Assembly: GCA_903824665.1 (NCBI GenBank) | Contig: CAIJXT010000015.1 | Location: 1 to 64,000 of the forward strand | Length of the DNA stretch: 64,000 nucleotides | Direction of reading: 5' to 3' | Source of the DNA: an uncultured Bacteroidota bacterium | GTDB lineage: Bacteria > Bacteroidota > Bacteroidia > Chitinophagales > Chitinophagaceae | Part shown: piece by piece, positions 1 to 8,257 of the stretch | How positions within the stretch are numbered: the first letter of the stretch is position 1 | Layout of the letters: each line of letters opens with the position of its first letter | Made by a program: the position numbers and the translations under genes | The notes under the pieces: generated by a model | What the model was told of the DNA's origin: nothing | What the model saw: only the letters and a program-made list of their open reading frames with translations | Database searches by the model: none

Positions 1-54
1 AAAAGAAACCACCTATGGCAGAAAACGATAATTTTGGGTATAACTTTTCAAAGG

Positions 55-147
55 TGTAAACTTCTTTCGGGACTAAATACCAATGTGTAAACTAAAACAG
101 GGATTATCTAAAAACGTGTAAACCTATTTCGGGACGAGGCATTGCTC
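55..147 (+). repeat. Three 31-bp direct repeats, transposon-end-like
   Basis: TGTAAAC occurs at 55, 86 and 117, exactly 31 bases apart. Copies 1 and 3 also share TTTCGGGAC, and copy 2 has the diverged form ACAGGGAT. Evenly spaced repeats opening with TGT are typical of transposase-binding sites at the ends of IS21-like and Mu/Tn7-like elements, and similar TGTAAAC...TTTCGGGA ends are what I would expect for IS21-family elements of Bacteroidota. No transposase gene follows in this window. The site is therefore either one end of an element lying outside the window or a relic. The repeats are directly visible; the family assignment is inference. Confidence 0.5.
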
Positions 148-469
148 ACATTCCATTGCTACATGAAAAAAGTGCGCAAAAAGTGCGCAATTTTAAAAAC
201 CTATTTCATTGATAATCAACTGTTTAATGTTCTGAAAGAAATATTTCCCAAAGTGCGCAAAAACGCGATCACAGGCCACGCCACCACAATCTTCGCTTGG
301 CAGGCGGTCAGAATAATACAGCAGCAAAAAAAATAACTGAGCCGCCTAACGCATTATGCCAAATACCCTTCTACTTGTTTAAGAAATCTTCCGTCCTCGC
401 CGGGTCTCGCTTTTCGCGGACCCGGCGACATTAGGGAACCGAAGTCGAAATGACATTCCCCAGCGCGCT
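148..469. other. Intergenic region with short GTGCGCAA repeats and a hairpin
   Basis: No convincing gene. A 64-codon open frame covers 142-336 but has no recognisable family. It contains three copies of AAGTGCGCAA (about 170, 181 and 251). A GC-rich hairpin lies at 398-427, with arms CGCCGGGTC and GACCCGGCG and a T-rich loop. It lacks a T-run, so I do not call it a terminator, although it sits just beyond the 3' end of the leftward cation transporter gene. Confidence 0.35.
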
Positions 470-1390
470 TCAGCAATCCTCATCAGCACAGGGCAGTGCT
501 GCCGATTCCAGTTCTATAGTGGCATGATGAATGTTGTTGTGCAGCAACTCATGTTTTATGTGGTGTATCAGCTTCATTTTTTCGTCAAATGCCAGACGAT
601 CATCCAGTACCACATGCGTGGTCAGGGCATTTTCGGTAGTGCTCATCGCCCAGATATGAGTATGGTGCACTTGGGTCACCCCGGCTATACCCAGCACCAA
701 TTGTTCTATCTTTTGTGTGGTTAAGTCGGCCGGTACGGCGTCCAGTGCCAGCCGCAGGCTACCAGTCAGCAGCGACCAGGTGCCCATCAGTATCACCAGC
801 AGTATCGCCAGGCTTACTGCGCCGTCCAGCCAGTACCAGCCCGTTCTGGCTATCACCAGTCCGGCCACCACTACCCCCAGCGACACCAGAGCATCAGTAA
901 GGAGGTGCAGGTAAGCCCCACGGGTATTCAGGTCATGATCCTTGCTGCGGAAAAAGAACATGGCTGTGCTGAAATTGACGAGAATGCCTATACCTGCCAC
1001 CAGCGCCACAGTACCGCCCGCCACCACCTGCGGGTGCCATAGCCGGTGTATGGCCTCATAGCCCAGCACACCTATGGCAACCAGCAGCACCGCCGCATTG
1101 GTCAGGGCCGCCAGTATCGTTGTTTTCTTGTACCCGTAGGTAAACGATTGTGTGGGGCGCGCCTTTGCTAGCCTGAATGCCACCAGCGACAGTGCCAGGC
1201 TCGCTACATCGCTCAGGTTATGACCCGCATCCGACAGCAGTGCCACCGAACCAGTAGCCAACCCCGCCACCACCTGCACAATCACGAACAGCAGGTTGAG
1301 TACAATACCGGCCACAAAGGCGCGGTTCATGCCAGCGCCCGCAGGCACCGCATGGTGATGGTGGTGATCGTCGTGGCTGTGATGGTGCAT
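470..1390 (-). CDS. Cation diffusion facilitator family metal transporter
   Basis: A 306-aa inner-membrane transporter of the cation diffusion facilitator (CDF/ZnT, CzcD-like) family, which exports Zn2+, Cd2+ or Co2+ by proton antiport. The N-terminus is a histidine-rich cytoplasmic stretch (His residues among positions 2-13), a typical metal-binding tail. About six membrane segments follow. Two HxxxD metal-site motifs are visible: SDAGHNLSD in the second helix (about residues 53-61) and LHLLTDALVS in the fifth (about 161-170). The C-terminal cytoplasmic domain carries further His residues (HHTHIWAM) and ends in CADEDC. The length is normal for the CzcD branch. The gene stands alone, about 90 bases downstream of a leftward carbonic anhydrase gene. 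The exact metal cannot be decided from sequence. Confidence 0.93.
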   Translation of the reverse strand: MHHHSHDDHHHHHAVPAGAGMNRAFVAGIVLNLLFVIVQVVAGLATGSVALLSDAGHNLSDVASLALSLVAFRLAKARPTQSFTYGYKKTTILAALTNAAVLLVAIGVLGYEAIHRLWHPQVVAGGTVALVAGIGILVNFSTAMFFFRSKDHDLNTRGAYLHLLTDALVSLGVVVAGLVIARTGWYWLDGAVSLAILLVILMGTWSLLTGSLRLALDAVPADLTTQKIEQLVLGIAGVTQVHHTHIWAMSTTENALTTHVVLDDRLAFDEKMKLIHHIKHELLHNNIHHATIELESAALPCADEDC

Positions 1391-1482
1391 AATATGCGAT
1401 ACTGTTTACTGCTGTAACAGCTTATTGAACCAACTGTATTTTATAACCTCTTAACTCCTATCCAATCGTTAGTATGTACCGT

Positions 1483-1995
1483 CTACTTGAACCACGAACT
1501 ATACATAAGGTAGTTGTTAGCTATCCGCTCCACCTCGCCCTTCAGCAACTCCTGACTGATATCTTTTACCTTTTTGGCAGGCACACCCGCAAATACGCTG
1601 CCCGGCGGCACCACCGTACCCTCCAGCACCACTGCGCCTGCGGCAATTATGCTGTTCGCCCCTATGTGCGCATTGTCCATCACTATAGCGCCCATGCCTA
1701 TCAGCACATTATCTTCTACGGTGCAGCCATGCACTATGGCGTGGTGCCCTACAGATACGTTGTTGCCTATATTGGTCTTCGTTTTCTGGTAGGTACAGTG
1801 TATACAGGCTCCATCCTGTATGTTCACTTTGTTGCCCATCCGTATGCTGTTCACATCGCCGCGTACTACTGCGTTAAACCATACACTGCAGTCGTCGCCC
1901 ATCACTACGTCGCCGGCTATAGTAGCATTGGGAGCCACAAAGCAGCTCTCTGGAATAGTGGGCGAAACACCCTTCACCGGAAATATATAAGACAT
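1483..1995 (-). CDS. Gamma carbonic anhydrase family protein
   Basis: A 170-aa left-handed beta-helix protein of the gamma-carbonic anhydrase-like (YrdA/PaaY/CaiE) family. Hexapeptide repeats with I/V every sixth residue run from about residue 20 to 150. Three metal-ligand histidines are visible: one in the ACIHC segment and two in VGHHAIVHG. The family binds Zn or Fe as a trimer. Members hydrate CO2 or act as thioesterase or acyl-carrier-related housekeeping proteins, and the substrate here is unknown. Length and start are typical, with ATG followed by the usual MSYIFPV opening. It lies upstream of the CDF transporter on the same strand with a gap of 92 bases, so co-transcription is possible but not shown. 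Confidence 0.9.
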   Translation of the reverse strand: MSYIFPVKGVSPTIPESCFVAPNATIAGDVVMGDDCSVWFNAVVRGDVNSIRMGNKVNIQDGACIHCTYQKTKTNIGNNVSVGHHAIVHGCTVEDNVLIGMGAIVMDNAHIGANSIIAAGAVVLEGTVVPPGSVFAGVPAKKVKDISQELLKGEVERIANNYLMYSSWFK

Positions 1996-2229
1996 GACCT
2001 GATATTTTGGTACAAAGAAACAGAGTTATCCGTTCGCAGGGATATTTTACAGAGAAATTGTTTTACTGTTGCCTGAAAACAAACACGATAGGCAACAAAA
2101 ATGAGTCATCGCCTCCGTGCTGGTTCTTAAACCTTCAAACGATAAGAAAGGCAAAATATTTTCAGCAGCTACACCGAAATATTTCAAGTTTCCCGAGCCC
2201 GATTTTGTTCAAAAATCGTAAATTACAGA

Positions 2230-2754
2230 GTGAAAAAAGCTACGGCTAACTACTTAGACATCGAAATTGACAAACTAACAAATTCAATAGAAAATATTGA
2301 AACAGGCGAGGTATTTGATACCGAAATAAGCATAATGAATCTTGAAAGCATCAAGCTAATCGTGAGGGCAGACTGGAAGTTCGACTGGAGAAAGGAAATT
2401 AGAGACAACACTAAAGAGGTCTATAAACTATCTACAGTAAACAACCACAGCATCATACACGGACTGGCAAGCATCGAAGACAAAGGTGATCATGTTTTTC
2501 TTCATCTTGTTGAAAGTGCAAAGTTCAATAAGGGCAGATCGAAAATTTACGCCGGAGTTCCGGGAAATTTAGTTGCATTTGCCTGCAAATATTCATTTGG
2601 CAAAGGTTACAATGGTTTTGTAGCTTTCGACTCGAAATCTGCATTGATTGAACACTATAAAAAGTCGCTAAATGCTGTGCAACTGGTTGGTCAGAGAATG
2701 TATATAAATGACACCGGAGCGAAAATGCTCGTTTCTAAATATTTTAAACAATAA
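2230..2754 (+). CDS. GNAT-type acetyltransferase-like protein, possible toxin of a two-gene module
   Basis: A 174-aa protein read from a GTG start. The C-terminal half, around GVPGNLVAFACKYSFGKGYN and AFDSKSALIEHYKKSLNA, resembles the acetyl-CoA-binding part of GNAT-fold proteins common in Bacteroidota. A GNLVAFA strand is followed by helix-forming residues and a late QRMYIN strand. The N-terminal part (residues 1-60) has no recognised motif. A 53-codon gene starts 5 bases after its stop, so the two are almost certainly one transcription unit. Small GNAT proteins paired with a tiny basic partner are often toxin-antitoxin modules or phage-related modifiers, but here that is inference. The composition is AT-rich compared with neighbouring genes, consistent with acquisition. 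No start upstream of the GTG fits better. Confidence 0.6.
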   Translation: MKKATANYLDIEIDKLTNSIENIETGEVFDTEISIMNLESIKLIVRADWKFDWRKEIRDNTKEVYKLSTVNNHSIIHGLASIEDKGDHVFLHLVESAKFNKGRSKIYAGVPGNLVAFACKYSFGKGYNGFVAFDSKSALIEHYKKSLNAVQLVGQRMYINDTGAKMLVSKYFKQ

Positions 2755-2759
2755 TTATT

Positions 2760-2921
2760 ATGGGCCTGATAAGAGAACCAAAAAATGTAGATTTCGTGAT
2801 CGAATCAAAACCATGGAATGAAGACGAGTTAAATCAACTCAGGGCGATAATGAAAAAAAGAAAAACGTCAGGAATCAGGAAGTCAAGACCTAGGTCAAAA
2901 GAAAAACAACCTGCTCCATGA
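2760..2921 (+). CDS. Small basic protein downstream of GNAT-like gene, possible antitoxin
   Basis: An ATG at 2760 opens a 53-codon frame ending at TGA 2919-2921. The protein starts MGLIREPKNVDFVIESKPW, has an acidic patch (NEDELNQL), and ends in a very basic, lysine/arginine-rich tail from about residue 32. It follows the GNAT-like gene by 5 bases. The gene is too short for most gene finders. The MGLIREPKNVDF opening and the WNEDELNQL segment look like a real conserved small protein, not random translation, and the two-gene layout suits an antitoxin or accessory partner. No family is recognised with certainty. Confidence 0.55.
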   Translation: MGLIREPKNVDFVIESKPWNEDELNQLRAIMKKRKTSGIRKSRPRSKEKQPAP

Positions 2922-2973
2922 ACTCGTAGTGCTGACACTTTTTGAGGGCAGCTTCATTTTATAATTCAATCTG

Positions 2974-5673
2974 CTAATTGGGCACATCTCTGAAATCTCT
3001 GCGCCGTACAAGTTTCAGGTCCTGCAGTACTGTCGACTTTACATTCAGTGTAAAGTTGAAACTCTTCCTGGGCCCGAAAGGATAGGTCTGGAAGTGCATT
3101 TGCCAGCAATGCAGATCGCGGTACACATCTATGCTGGTCAGCGTCAATTGTTTCACATCAAAGTTGTATCCACTATTGAATACCGCCTTCCACCGTTCGG
3201 TTATCTGCAACTCTCCGTTAAAGGTCAGTGTATGGTTCAGTATAGTAGTGTCACGGTACGAGAAAGCAGTATACTGCCTGTTTACAGAGAGTGAGTAGTT
3301 TATGTTGATACTCCATGGTATATTGAAGTCAACGTACTCATTGTAACCTGCATTCCGCATCACACGCGCATACTCCTGAGCGTTTGCCGGATTGGTTTCA
3401 CCGCCCTTGGGTTTGGAGTGAAAGTTGGTACCTACCGATGCCGATGCGTTTCTGAACCGTCCCACACCCGTTCCCTGATCTATCATCAGGGTTTGCAGCT
3501 GTCGCCCGGTACCGTAGTCGAAGGCATAGGCACTATAAGCAGCCGCCCCCGATATGTTGATCTTGTCCATCACATTGGTACGGAAGTTCACTCCGATGTC
3601 GCTCCAGTTAAACGAATCTGCGGCAGCATTATAGGCAGTACCTATCCCGAATCCGTCTATCAGGGTTACGTTCTTATAGCCCGCCACGGTATCCTTTGCA
3701 GAGCGCACCTTGATCTGCAGGTTGTTGTTCAGTGCAAAACTCATCGTCGCCGACTTGCCCTGGGGCGGCACACCTACCAGCGATGTGGGGTAGGGAGAAA
3801 GGGATAGGTAATTGTCATTGGAATCGATACGCGAACGGTAATAATAGTTGAAAGGTGATTGGGCAAAATCGGGCCGGTAACTTAGCCCCACATTGGGCGT
3901 GAGTACGTGCCTTATTCCACGCAGCGACCCATGTTTGAAGAGTTTCATTCCATAGATACGCGTTGAGAAATTTACACCGGTATTAAAGTCACGGGTGGCA
4001 TAAAATCCATTCGTATTTACACTATCAATCTTGCCTGTACCGTCGTTATACTGCTGGTATATCCGGTTACTCAGCCAGTACTCGTTATAGCTCACATTAA
4101 ACGACATGTTTACGTACCGCATTATGGTATATGATGCACTTACAGGTACCGAGTGGCGGATCCCATTCTGAAAATCGCGCATGGACAGCTGGGCCAGATT
4201 CAGCGTACTGTCATAAAATGTGGTGCGGTTCTGCAGGTCCACAGAATAGCTGGTGGTTATCTTGTCGTACCAATGGCTGCCCACAGCATTCTTGCTCTGA
4301 AACGGGTTAAACTGATTGACATAAAAGTTGGCCGATGGCAGTGTTACATTTATCTGCTTGGTCTGGGTATTCTGGTTATGCAGCGCACTCAGTGTAAGCC
4401 CAAACGGGCGGTTCTGCCAGTTCTTCGAGTAGGTAATGTTTGACTGGTATTGGTTTTGCAAAACCTGGTTGGGGTCGTAGCTGTTTTGCGAGTAGAAGGT
4501 TGAGCTACCCGCTTCAACCGACGCCCGAAATGACTGTCCGGGCACGGACTTGTCGTCAGAGTTATGATTCCAGTTGATCATAAAACCCTTGGTCACACTG
4601 GCATTGGGCTCAAAATCCTCACCGGTCTTATTGTACGCATACGACATGCGCAGTGCTCCACGGTAATGATACATGCGATTATAGTCGCTGATGCCGCTTA
4701 CTGCGTAGCTACCCTTTGTATAAAAGTTAGCCTGTGTGAATACGTCCAGGTTGTCGTTCACATAAAAGTAGTAACCGCCATTCAGCAACCCGAAACCGCG
4801 TTGCTGCTCCAATGTATAGGTGGGCAGTATAAACCCGGACTTCTGCTTCTGCGATACCGGAAACAACCCAAAAGGCAGGTATAGTGGTGTAGGCACCCCC
4901 TCAATATTCAGATTGGCCGGGCCCGAAACGATCACCCTGCCGGGTATCACCTTTATCTTCTTTGCCCGTATCCCGAAGTGGGGCGTGTCGAGTGCACAGG
5001 TGGTGTACACGCTTCGTGATCCATAAATACTCTGGTCCGGATTCCGCTTTATTTGTTCGCTGTGCACATATCCTTCACCGTATTGCGAGCTTACATTGCG
5101 TACAATGGCGCGCTTACTTTTGAAGTTGTATTGCATAGAGTCATAGGTAAACTTCTCCGTACCCTGTTTGAATGATGGCCGTTCGGTACCTGTATCTTTC
5201 ACAACATCATTAGGTGCAGCAGTTACTACATTGGAAGCCTGTGCGTAGTTTACCTGGCCGGCATTGAGCTGCATGTCCTCATAGTTTACCTGTGCTTTGC
5301 CATACAGGTAAAAAACATCATGATCCATATCCAGCACAGCAGAGTCGCGGGCATTGGCTTTAACCACTGACGGCAGGGCATCTTTAGATATACGGATACC
5401 CAGTGTTTCTTCCAGGCTCTTACGCTTTGTACTGTCTTCTGCCGATAGTGTATCTTTTGCCGCAAGGCTGTCTGCCAGTATACCACCATTCAGTTTTATA
5501 CTGTCTTTACTTGTATAGGTGGTATCCGTCGCCACCGGTGCCGAACCCAGTTTTGGTTTTTCAGTTTGGCTGTATCCGGTATTTGTTATAAAGATTATAA
5601 AAATAGTAGCCATGCAGCAGGTAAAGCGATGCAATGATGAGAAAATTGAAATAAATTTACCGCTAAGGCTCAT
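2974..5673 (-). CDS. lptD: LPS-assembly outer-membrane protein LptD
   Basis: An 899-aa outer-membrane protein of the Bacteroidota LptD type, which inserts lipopolysaccharide into the outer leaflet at the end of the Lpt bridge. A signal-peptide-like hydrophobic segment covers about residues 18-36. An OstA/LptA-like beta-jellyroll domain follows (about 110-260), visible as the pattern VFYLYGKAQVNYEDMQLNAG with later repeats. The remaining 600 residues are the beta-barrel, with many alternating aromatic strands and the family segment YLPFGLFPVSQKQKSGF. The C-terminal end RRRDFRDVPN is typical of the phylum's LptD. The gene diverges from the amidase gene at 5746. A TATTTTTG promoter box lies 7 bases before its ATG. 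Confidence 0.9.
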   Translation of the reverse strand: MSLSGKFISIFSSLHRFTCCMATIFIIFITNTGYSQTEKPKLGSAPVATDTTYTSKDSIKLNGGILADSLAAKDTLSAEDSTKRKSLEETLGIRISKDALPSVVKANARDSAVLDMDHDVFYLYGKAQVNYEDMQLNAGQVNYAQASNVVTAAPNDVVKDTGTERPSFKQGTEKFTYDSMQYNFKSKRAIVRNVSSQYGEGYVHSEQIKRNPDQSIYGSRSVYTTCALDTPHFGIRAKKIKVIPGRVIVSGPANLNIEGVPTPLYLPFGLFPVSQKQKSGFILPTYTLEQQRGFGLLNGGYYFYVNDNLDVFTQANFYTKGSYAVSGISDYNRMYHYRGALRMSYAYNKTGEDFEPNASVTKGFMINWNHNSDDKSVPGQSFRASVEAGSSTFYSQNSYDPNQVLQNQYQSNITYSKNWQNRPFGLTLSALHNQNTQTKQINVTLPSANFYVNQFNPFQSKNAVGSHWYDKITTSYSVDLQNRTTFYDSTLNLAQLSMRDFQNGIRHSVPVSASYTIMRYVNMSFNVSYNEYWLSNRIYQQYNDGTGKIDSVNTNGFYATRDFNTGVNFSTRIYGMKLFKHGSLRGIRHVLTPNVGLSYRPDFAQSPFNYYYRSRIDSNDNYLSLSPYPTSLVGVPPQGKSATMSFALNNNLQIKVRSAKDTVAGYKNVTLIDGFGIGTAYNAAADSFNWSDIGVNFRTNVMDKINISGAAAYSAYAFDYGTGRQLQTLMIDQGTGVGRFRNASASVGTNFHSKPKGGETNPANAQEYARVMRNAGYNEYVDFNIPWSININYSLSVNRQYTAFSYRDTTILNHTLTFNGELQITERWKAVFNSGYNFDVKQLTLTSIDVYRDLHCWQMHFQTYPFGPRKSFNFTLNVKSTVLQDLKLVRRRDFRDVPN

Positions 5674-5680
5674 GAACGGG

Positions 5681-5688
5681 CAAAAATA
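5681..5688 (-). promoter_or_regulatory. Bacteroidota -7 box for lptD
   Basis: Read on the minus strand this is TATTTTTG, matching the TAnnTTTG -7 consensus. It ends 7 bases before the lptD ATG (5673), so the transcript would start at or very near the start codon. Confidence 0.5.
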
Positions 5689-5745
5689 ACTATTTGAATG
5701 CGAGGTTTAGTGAAATTGTACATCTAATCTTTTGTGAAACATATT

Positions 5746-6582
5746 ATGCGCACTATTGCCACTCTCTTATTACTGCTTACTTTGGTGCCGTATACCCTTT
5801 CTGCTAAAGGCAAAAAAGTATCGAAGATAGTAATAGATGCCGGCCACGGTGGTAAAGACTTCGGTGCGCGTGGTGCCATTGCCAACGAAAAAGACATTAC
5901 CCTTGCAGTAACGCTGAAACTGGGCAGACTATTATCTGACAGTATGCGCAATATGCAGGTTGTGTATACACGTACAGAGGATGCGTACCCATCATTGGTA
6001 GAAAGGCATGAGATAGCCAACAAATCCAATGCTGATCTGTTTATTTCCATTCACGTCAATTCTACTCCGTTTACCTACACCCGCACGCTGCAGGGATACA
6101 AAACGGTAAAAAAGAAAGGCAAAACAGTAAAGCAGCCCATTTATAAGTCTGTTCGGCACCATGTAACCAAGCGCAGCGGTGTAGAAACCTACGTTATGGG
6201 ATTGCACAGGGCTAGTCAGCAAAAGGATGCCATCGGCGAATATGGTGAAAATGTAAGTGATGAACCTGGCCTGTTGAATGAAAATGATCCGCAAACAGCA
6301 ATTATTGTAGCGCAATATGCACAGGCGTTCCTTGGCAAAAGTGTGATTCTCGCATCAAAAATCCAGGAACAGTTTGAAATGGGCGGCCGTAATGATCTGG
6401 GTGTAAAGCAAATGGGCCTGGAAGTGCTGGCGGGAAGTGCCATGCCGGGTGTTCTTGTAGAAATCGGATTCATCACTAATATCGAAGAAGAAGCATACCT
6501 CAACTCAGAGCAGGGACAATATGAGGTGGCGGTGGCTATATACCGTGCGATAAAGGCCTATAAAGCTGACGTAGAAAAATAG
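5746..6582 (+). CDS. N-acetylmuramoyl-L-alanine amidase (Amidase_3)
   Basis: A periplasmic zinc amidase that cleaves the bond between N-acetylmuramic acid and the peptide stem of peptidoglycan. The ATG at 5746 gives a clean signal peptide (RTIATLLLLLTLVPYTLSA); an in-frame GTG at 5734 would add only four residues. The Amidase_3 motifs are complete. The zinc-binding His lies in DAGHGGKDFGARG, a Glu in NEKDITL, the second His in SIHVNS, and the catalytic Glu in VLVEIGFITN. Between these the protein has the lysine-rich insertion (GYKTVKKKGKTVKQP) and the helical segment that in AmiC-like enzymes regulates access to the active site. It is transcribed divergently from lptD, and both genes serve envelope biogenesis. 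No other catalytic domain is fused. Confidence 0.93.
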   Translation: MRTIATLLLLLTLVPYTLSAKGKKVSKIVIDAGHGGKDFGARGAIANEKDITLAVTLKLGRLLSDSMRNMQVVYTRTEDAYPSLVERHEIANKSNADLFISIHVNSTPFTYTRTLQGYKTVKKKGKTVKQPIYKSVRHHVTKRSGVETYVMGLHRASQQKDAIGEYGENVSDEPGLLNENDPQTAIIVAQYAQAFLGKSVILASKIQEQFEMGGRNDLGVKQMGLEVLAGSAMPGVLVEIGFITNIEEEAYLNSEQGQYEVAVAIYRAIKAYKADVEK

Positions 6583-6673
6583 CGCTGAAAAATATTTGGA
6601 GATGTACTTCGTATCATGGTTTAATTGCAATACATTTAACGGGTTATAACCCATAGTTAAACAAGCAAAATTA

Positions 6674-6705
6674 TTTGGATATTTTTGCTTATTTTGTTAT
6701 TTTTG
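6674..6705 (+). promoter_or_regulatory. Promoter TTTG-N20-TATTTTTG upstream of the EGF-like lipoprotein
   Basis: TTTG at 6674-6677 and TATTTTTG at 6698-6705 are 20 bases apart, the spacing and sequence of the Bacteroidota -33/-7 promoter. The gene's ATG is at 6730. Confidence 0.55.
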
Positions 6706-6729
6706 ATTTTGCTAAACATTCATTTACCA

Positions 6730-7281
6730 ATGAGAATTCCTTTCAAAACAATCCTCGTTTCTGCCCTTGCCACTATCTCTGCGTTCAGTGCCATAGTGTA
6801 TACCTCTTGCAACAGGGATAAGTGTAAGACCATTGTTTGTGCAAATGGTGGCGTGTGTAATGGTGGTTCCTGCAACTGCCCTTCAGGTTATGAAGGTACC
6901 AATTGCGAAAAAGTGAGCCGTGACAAATTCCTCGGCAACTGGACCGTATTCGAAAAAGGTAGTATCACACTTGCCGCACAATACCCGATCAGCATTGAGC
7001 CTACTACAAACATCTCTGATGTGATCATTAAAAACTTCTACAACTATTTCAAGACTCCAATCAGAGGTACGGTTGTTGGCGATTCTCTTTACATCCCCAA
7101 TCAGCAGTACGAGGGCAAAGTGCTCTTCGGTTTGGGTCATATCTACTCCAATGTCACTTACGGTCAGTATGGCGGTATTGAGATGCGTTATGAAATCATT
7201 GACACTGCAACCCAAAAAGTAAACGACTTTGGCTACAATGCCGCAGTCGACTTCAGCGATCCTTCGCAGTGGAATAAATAA
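6730..7281 (+). CDS. Lipoprotein with an EGF-like motif
   Basis: A 183-aa predicted lipoprotein of unknown function. The start at 6730 gives MRIPFKTILVSALATISAFS followed by a YTSC lipobox, so the mature protein begins at Cys 28 or so. Directly after comes a compact cysteine cluster (CKTIVCANGGVCNGGSCNC then a Cys after GYEGTN). This has the six-cysteine spacing and the GYEGxxC ending of an EGF-like domain. The remaining about 120 residues form a beta-rich, lipocalin-like domain opening with FLGNWTVFEKG. Bacteroidota encode many such surface lipoproteins with a short EGF-like segment followed by a small beta-barrel. Starting at 6685 would put 15 extra residues before the signal sequence and is not favoured. 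Confidence 0.75.
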   Translation: MRIPFKTILVSALATISAFSAIVYTSCNRDKCKTIVCANGGVCNGGSCNCPSGYEGTNCEKVSRDKFLGNWTVFEKGSITLAAQYPISIEPTTNISDVIIKNFYNYFKTPIRGTVVGDSLYIPNQQYEGKVLFGLGHIYSNVTYGQYGGIEMRYEIIDTATQKVNDFGYNAAVDFSDPSQWNK

Positions 7282-7301
7282 ATTTTGATTACCTTTTTTT
7301 C

Positions 7302-7339
7302 AAAAAACACCTTTCCATCACTGGAGAGGTGTTTTTTTT
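7302..7339 (+). terminator. Rho-independent terminator after the EGF-like lipoprotein gene
   Basis: A stem of AAAAAACACCTTTCC (7302-7316) and GGAGAGGTGTTTTTTT (from 7323), with one mismatch, a 6-base loop and a run of T. It lies 20 bases after the stop codon. Confidence 0.85.
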
Positions 7340-7376
7340 ATACACGCTTTTGTTTCCCCTTCAGCGGCATATCTAC

Positions 7377-7384
7377 TACCTTTG
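7377..7384 (+). promoter_or_regulatory. -7 box for cmk
   Basis: TACCTTTG matches TAnnTTTG and ends only 4 bases before the cmk ATG at 7389. It supports that start over the upstream in-frame ATG at 7329, which lies inside the preceding terminator. Confidence 0.6.
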
Positions 7385-7388
7385 CCAC

Positions 7389-8084
7389 ATGGCGGCACCA
7401 CGTATCATTATAGCAATTGACGGTTACTCGTCTTGTGGCAAGAGCACTCTGGCTAAAGAACTGGCTGCCCAGCTTGGCTACAATTATATAGATAGTGGCG
7501 CCATGTACAGGGCTATTACACTCTACTTTCTTAGAAATAATGTTGCGCTTGACAATCCAATTCAGATACTGGATGCGATTGCCAGCATCAACCTCTCCTT
7601 TGTTTTCAACGAACACAGGCAGGCATCAGATATCTACCTGAATGACGAAAACGCTGAACCTTATATCCGGGACATGATCGTTGCGGAAAAGGTAAGCGAA
7701 GTTGCAGCAATTCGGGAAGTTCGTTCATTTGCTGTGGGTCAGCAGAAAAGAATGGGCCGGAAAAAGGGAATCATTATGGATGGGCGGGATATAGGCACAG
7801 CCGTGTTTCCAGATGCAGAGTTAAAGCTATTTATGACCGCCGATCCTGCGGTAAGGGTTATGCGCCGTTTTAAAGAATTGTATACCTCCAACCCTAATAT
7901 CACAATTGAAGAGGTGAAGCACAATCTCGAACTTCGTGACTACATAGACTCTACGCGCGAAGAAAGTCCACTTCGTCAGGCCTCAGACGCGATATTGCTC
8001 GACAACAGCAGCCTTACACGAGAAGAACAGCTCAGTAAAGTCCTGGAAATGGTGAATACACGCATTGCCGCTATAAAGCATTAA
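7389..8084 (+). CDS. cmk: Cytidylate kinase
   Basis: A 231-aa cytosolic (d)CMP kinase that transfers phosphate from ATP to CMP/dCMP in pyrimidine nucleotide synthesis. The P-loop is in IAIDGYSSCGKSTLAKEL at residues 7-24. The NMP-binding segment DSGAMYRAITLYF follows, then the MDGRDIGTAVFPDAELKLFM motif and the lid and LxxRDYxDSTREESPLRQ segment, which are all diagnostic for Cmk. I chose the ATG at 7389 because the P-loop then sits at its usual distance from the N-terminus and the promoter box ends just before it. An upstream frame starting at 7329 would add a hydrophobic stretch encoded by terminator DNA. Single gene, flanked by terminators on both sides. Confidence 0.96.
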   Translation: MAAPRIIIAIDGYSSCGKSTLAKELAAQLGYNYIDSGAMYRAITLYFLRNNVALDNPIQILDAIASINLSFVFNEHRQASDIYLNDENAEPYIRDMIVAEKVSEVAAIREVRSFAVGQQKRMGRKKGIIMDGRDIGTAVFPDAELKLFMTADPAVRVMRRFKELYTSNPNITIEEVKHNLELRDYIDSTREESPLRQASDAILLDNSSLTREEQLSKVLEMVNTRIAAIKH

Positions 8085-8200
8085 CCCCACTTTCCTTTGG
8101 TATTACTGTAACGATCCTTGGCACTCTGGATCTTTCCTTTATTGCGCCGCCATCAACCTACTTCCTGCAACGATACCATTTTCTGTAGTTTAAAAATGCA

Positions 8201-8234
8201 AAAATGCGGTTACCTTTTCAGATAACCGCATTTT
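8201..8234. terminator. Bidirectional terminator between cmk and the OmpA-family gene
   Basis: Inverted repeat AAAATGCGGTTACC / GATAACCGCATTTT with one mismatch and a 6-base loop. A-rich and T-rich flanks let it act on both strands, serving the convergent genes cmk (plus) and the OmpA-family gene (minus). Confidence 0.8.
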
Positions 8235-8257
8235 CATAGTATTTCCTCTACTGAGAA

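Noticed and set aside
142..336. A 64-codon frame at the left end
   Set aside because: No family, contains the short GTGCGCAA repeats, and has no supporting start signal. Left as unannotated intergenic sequence.
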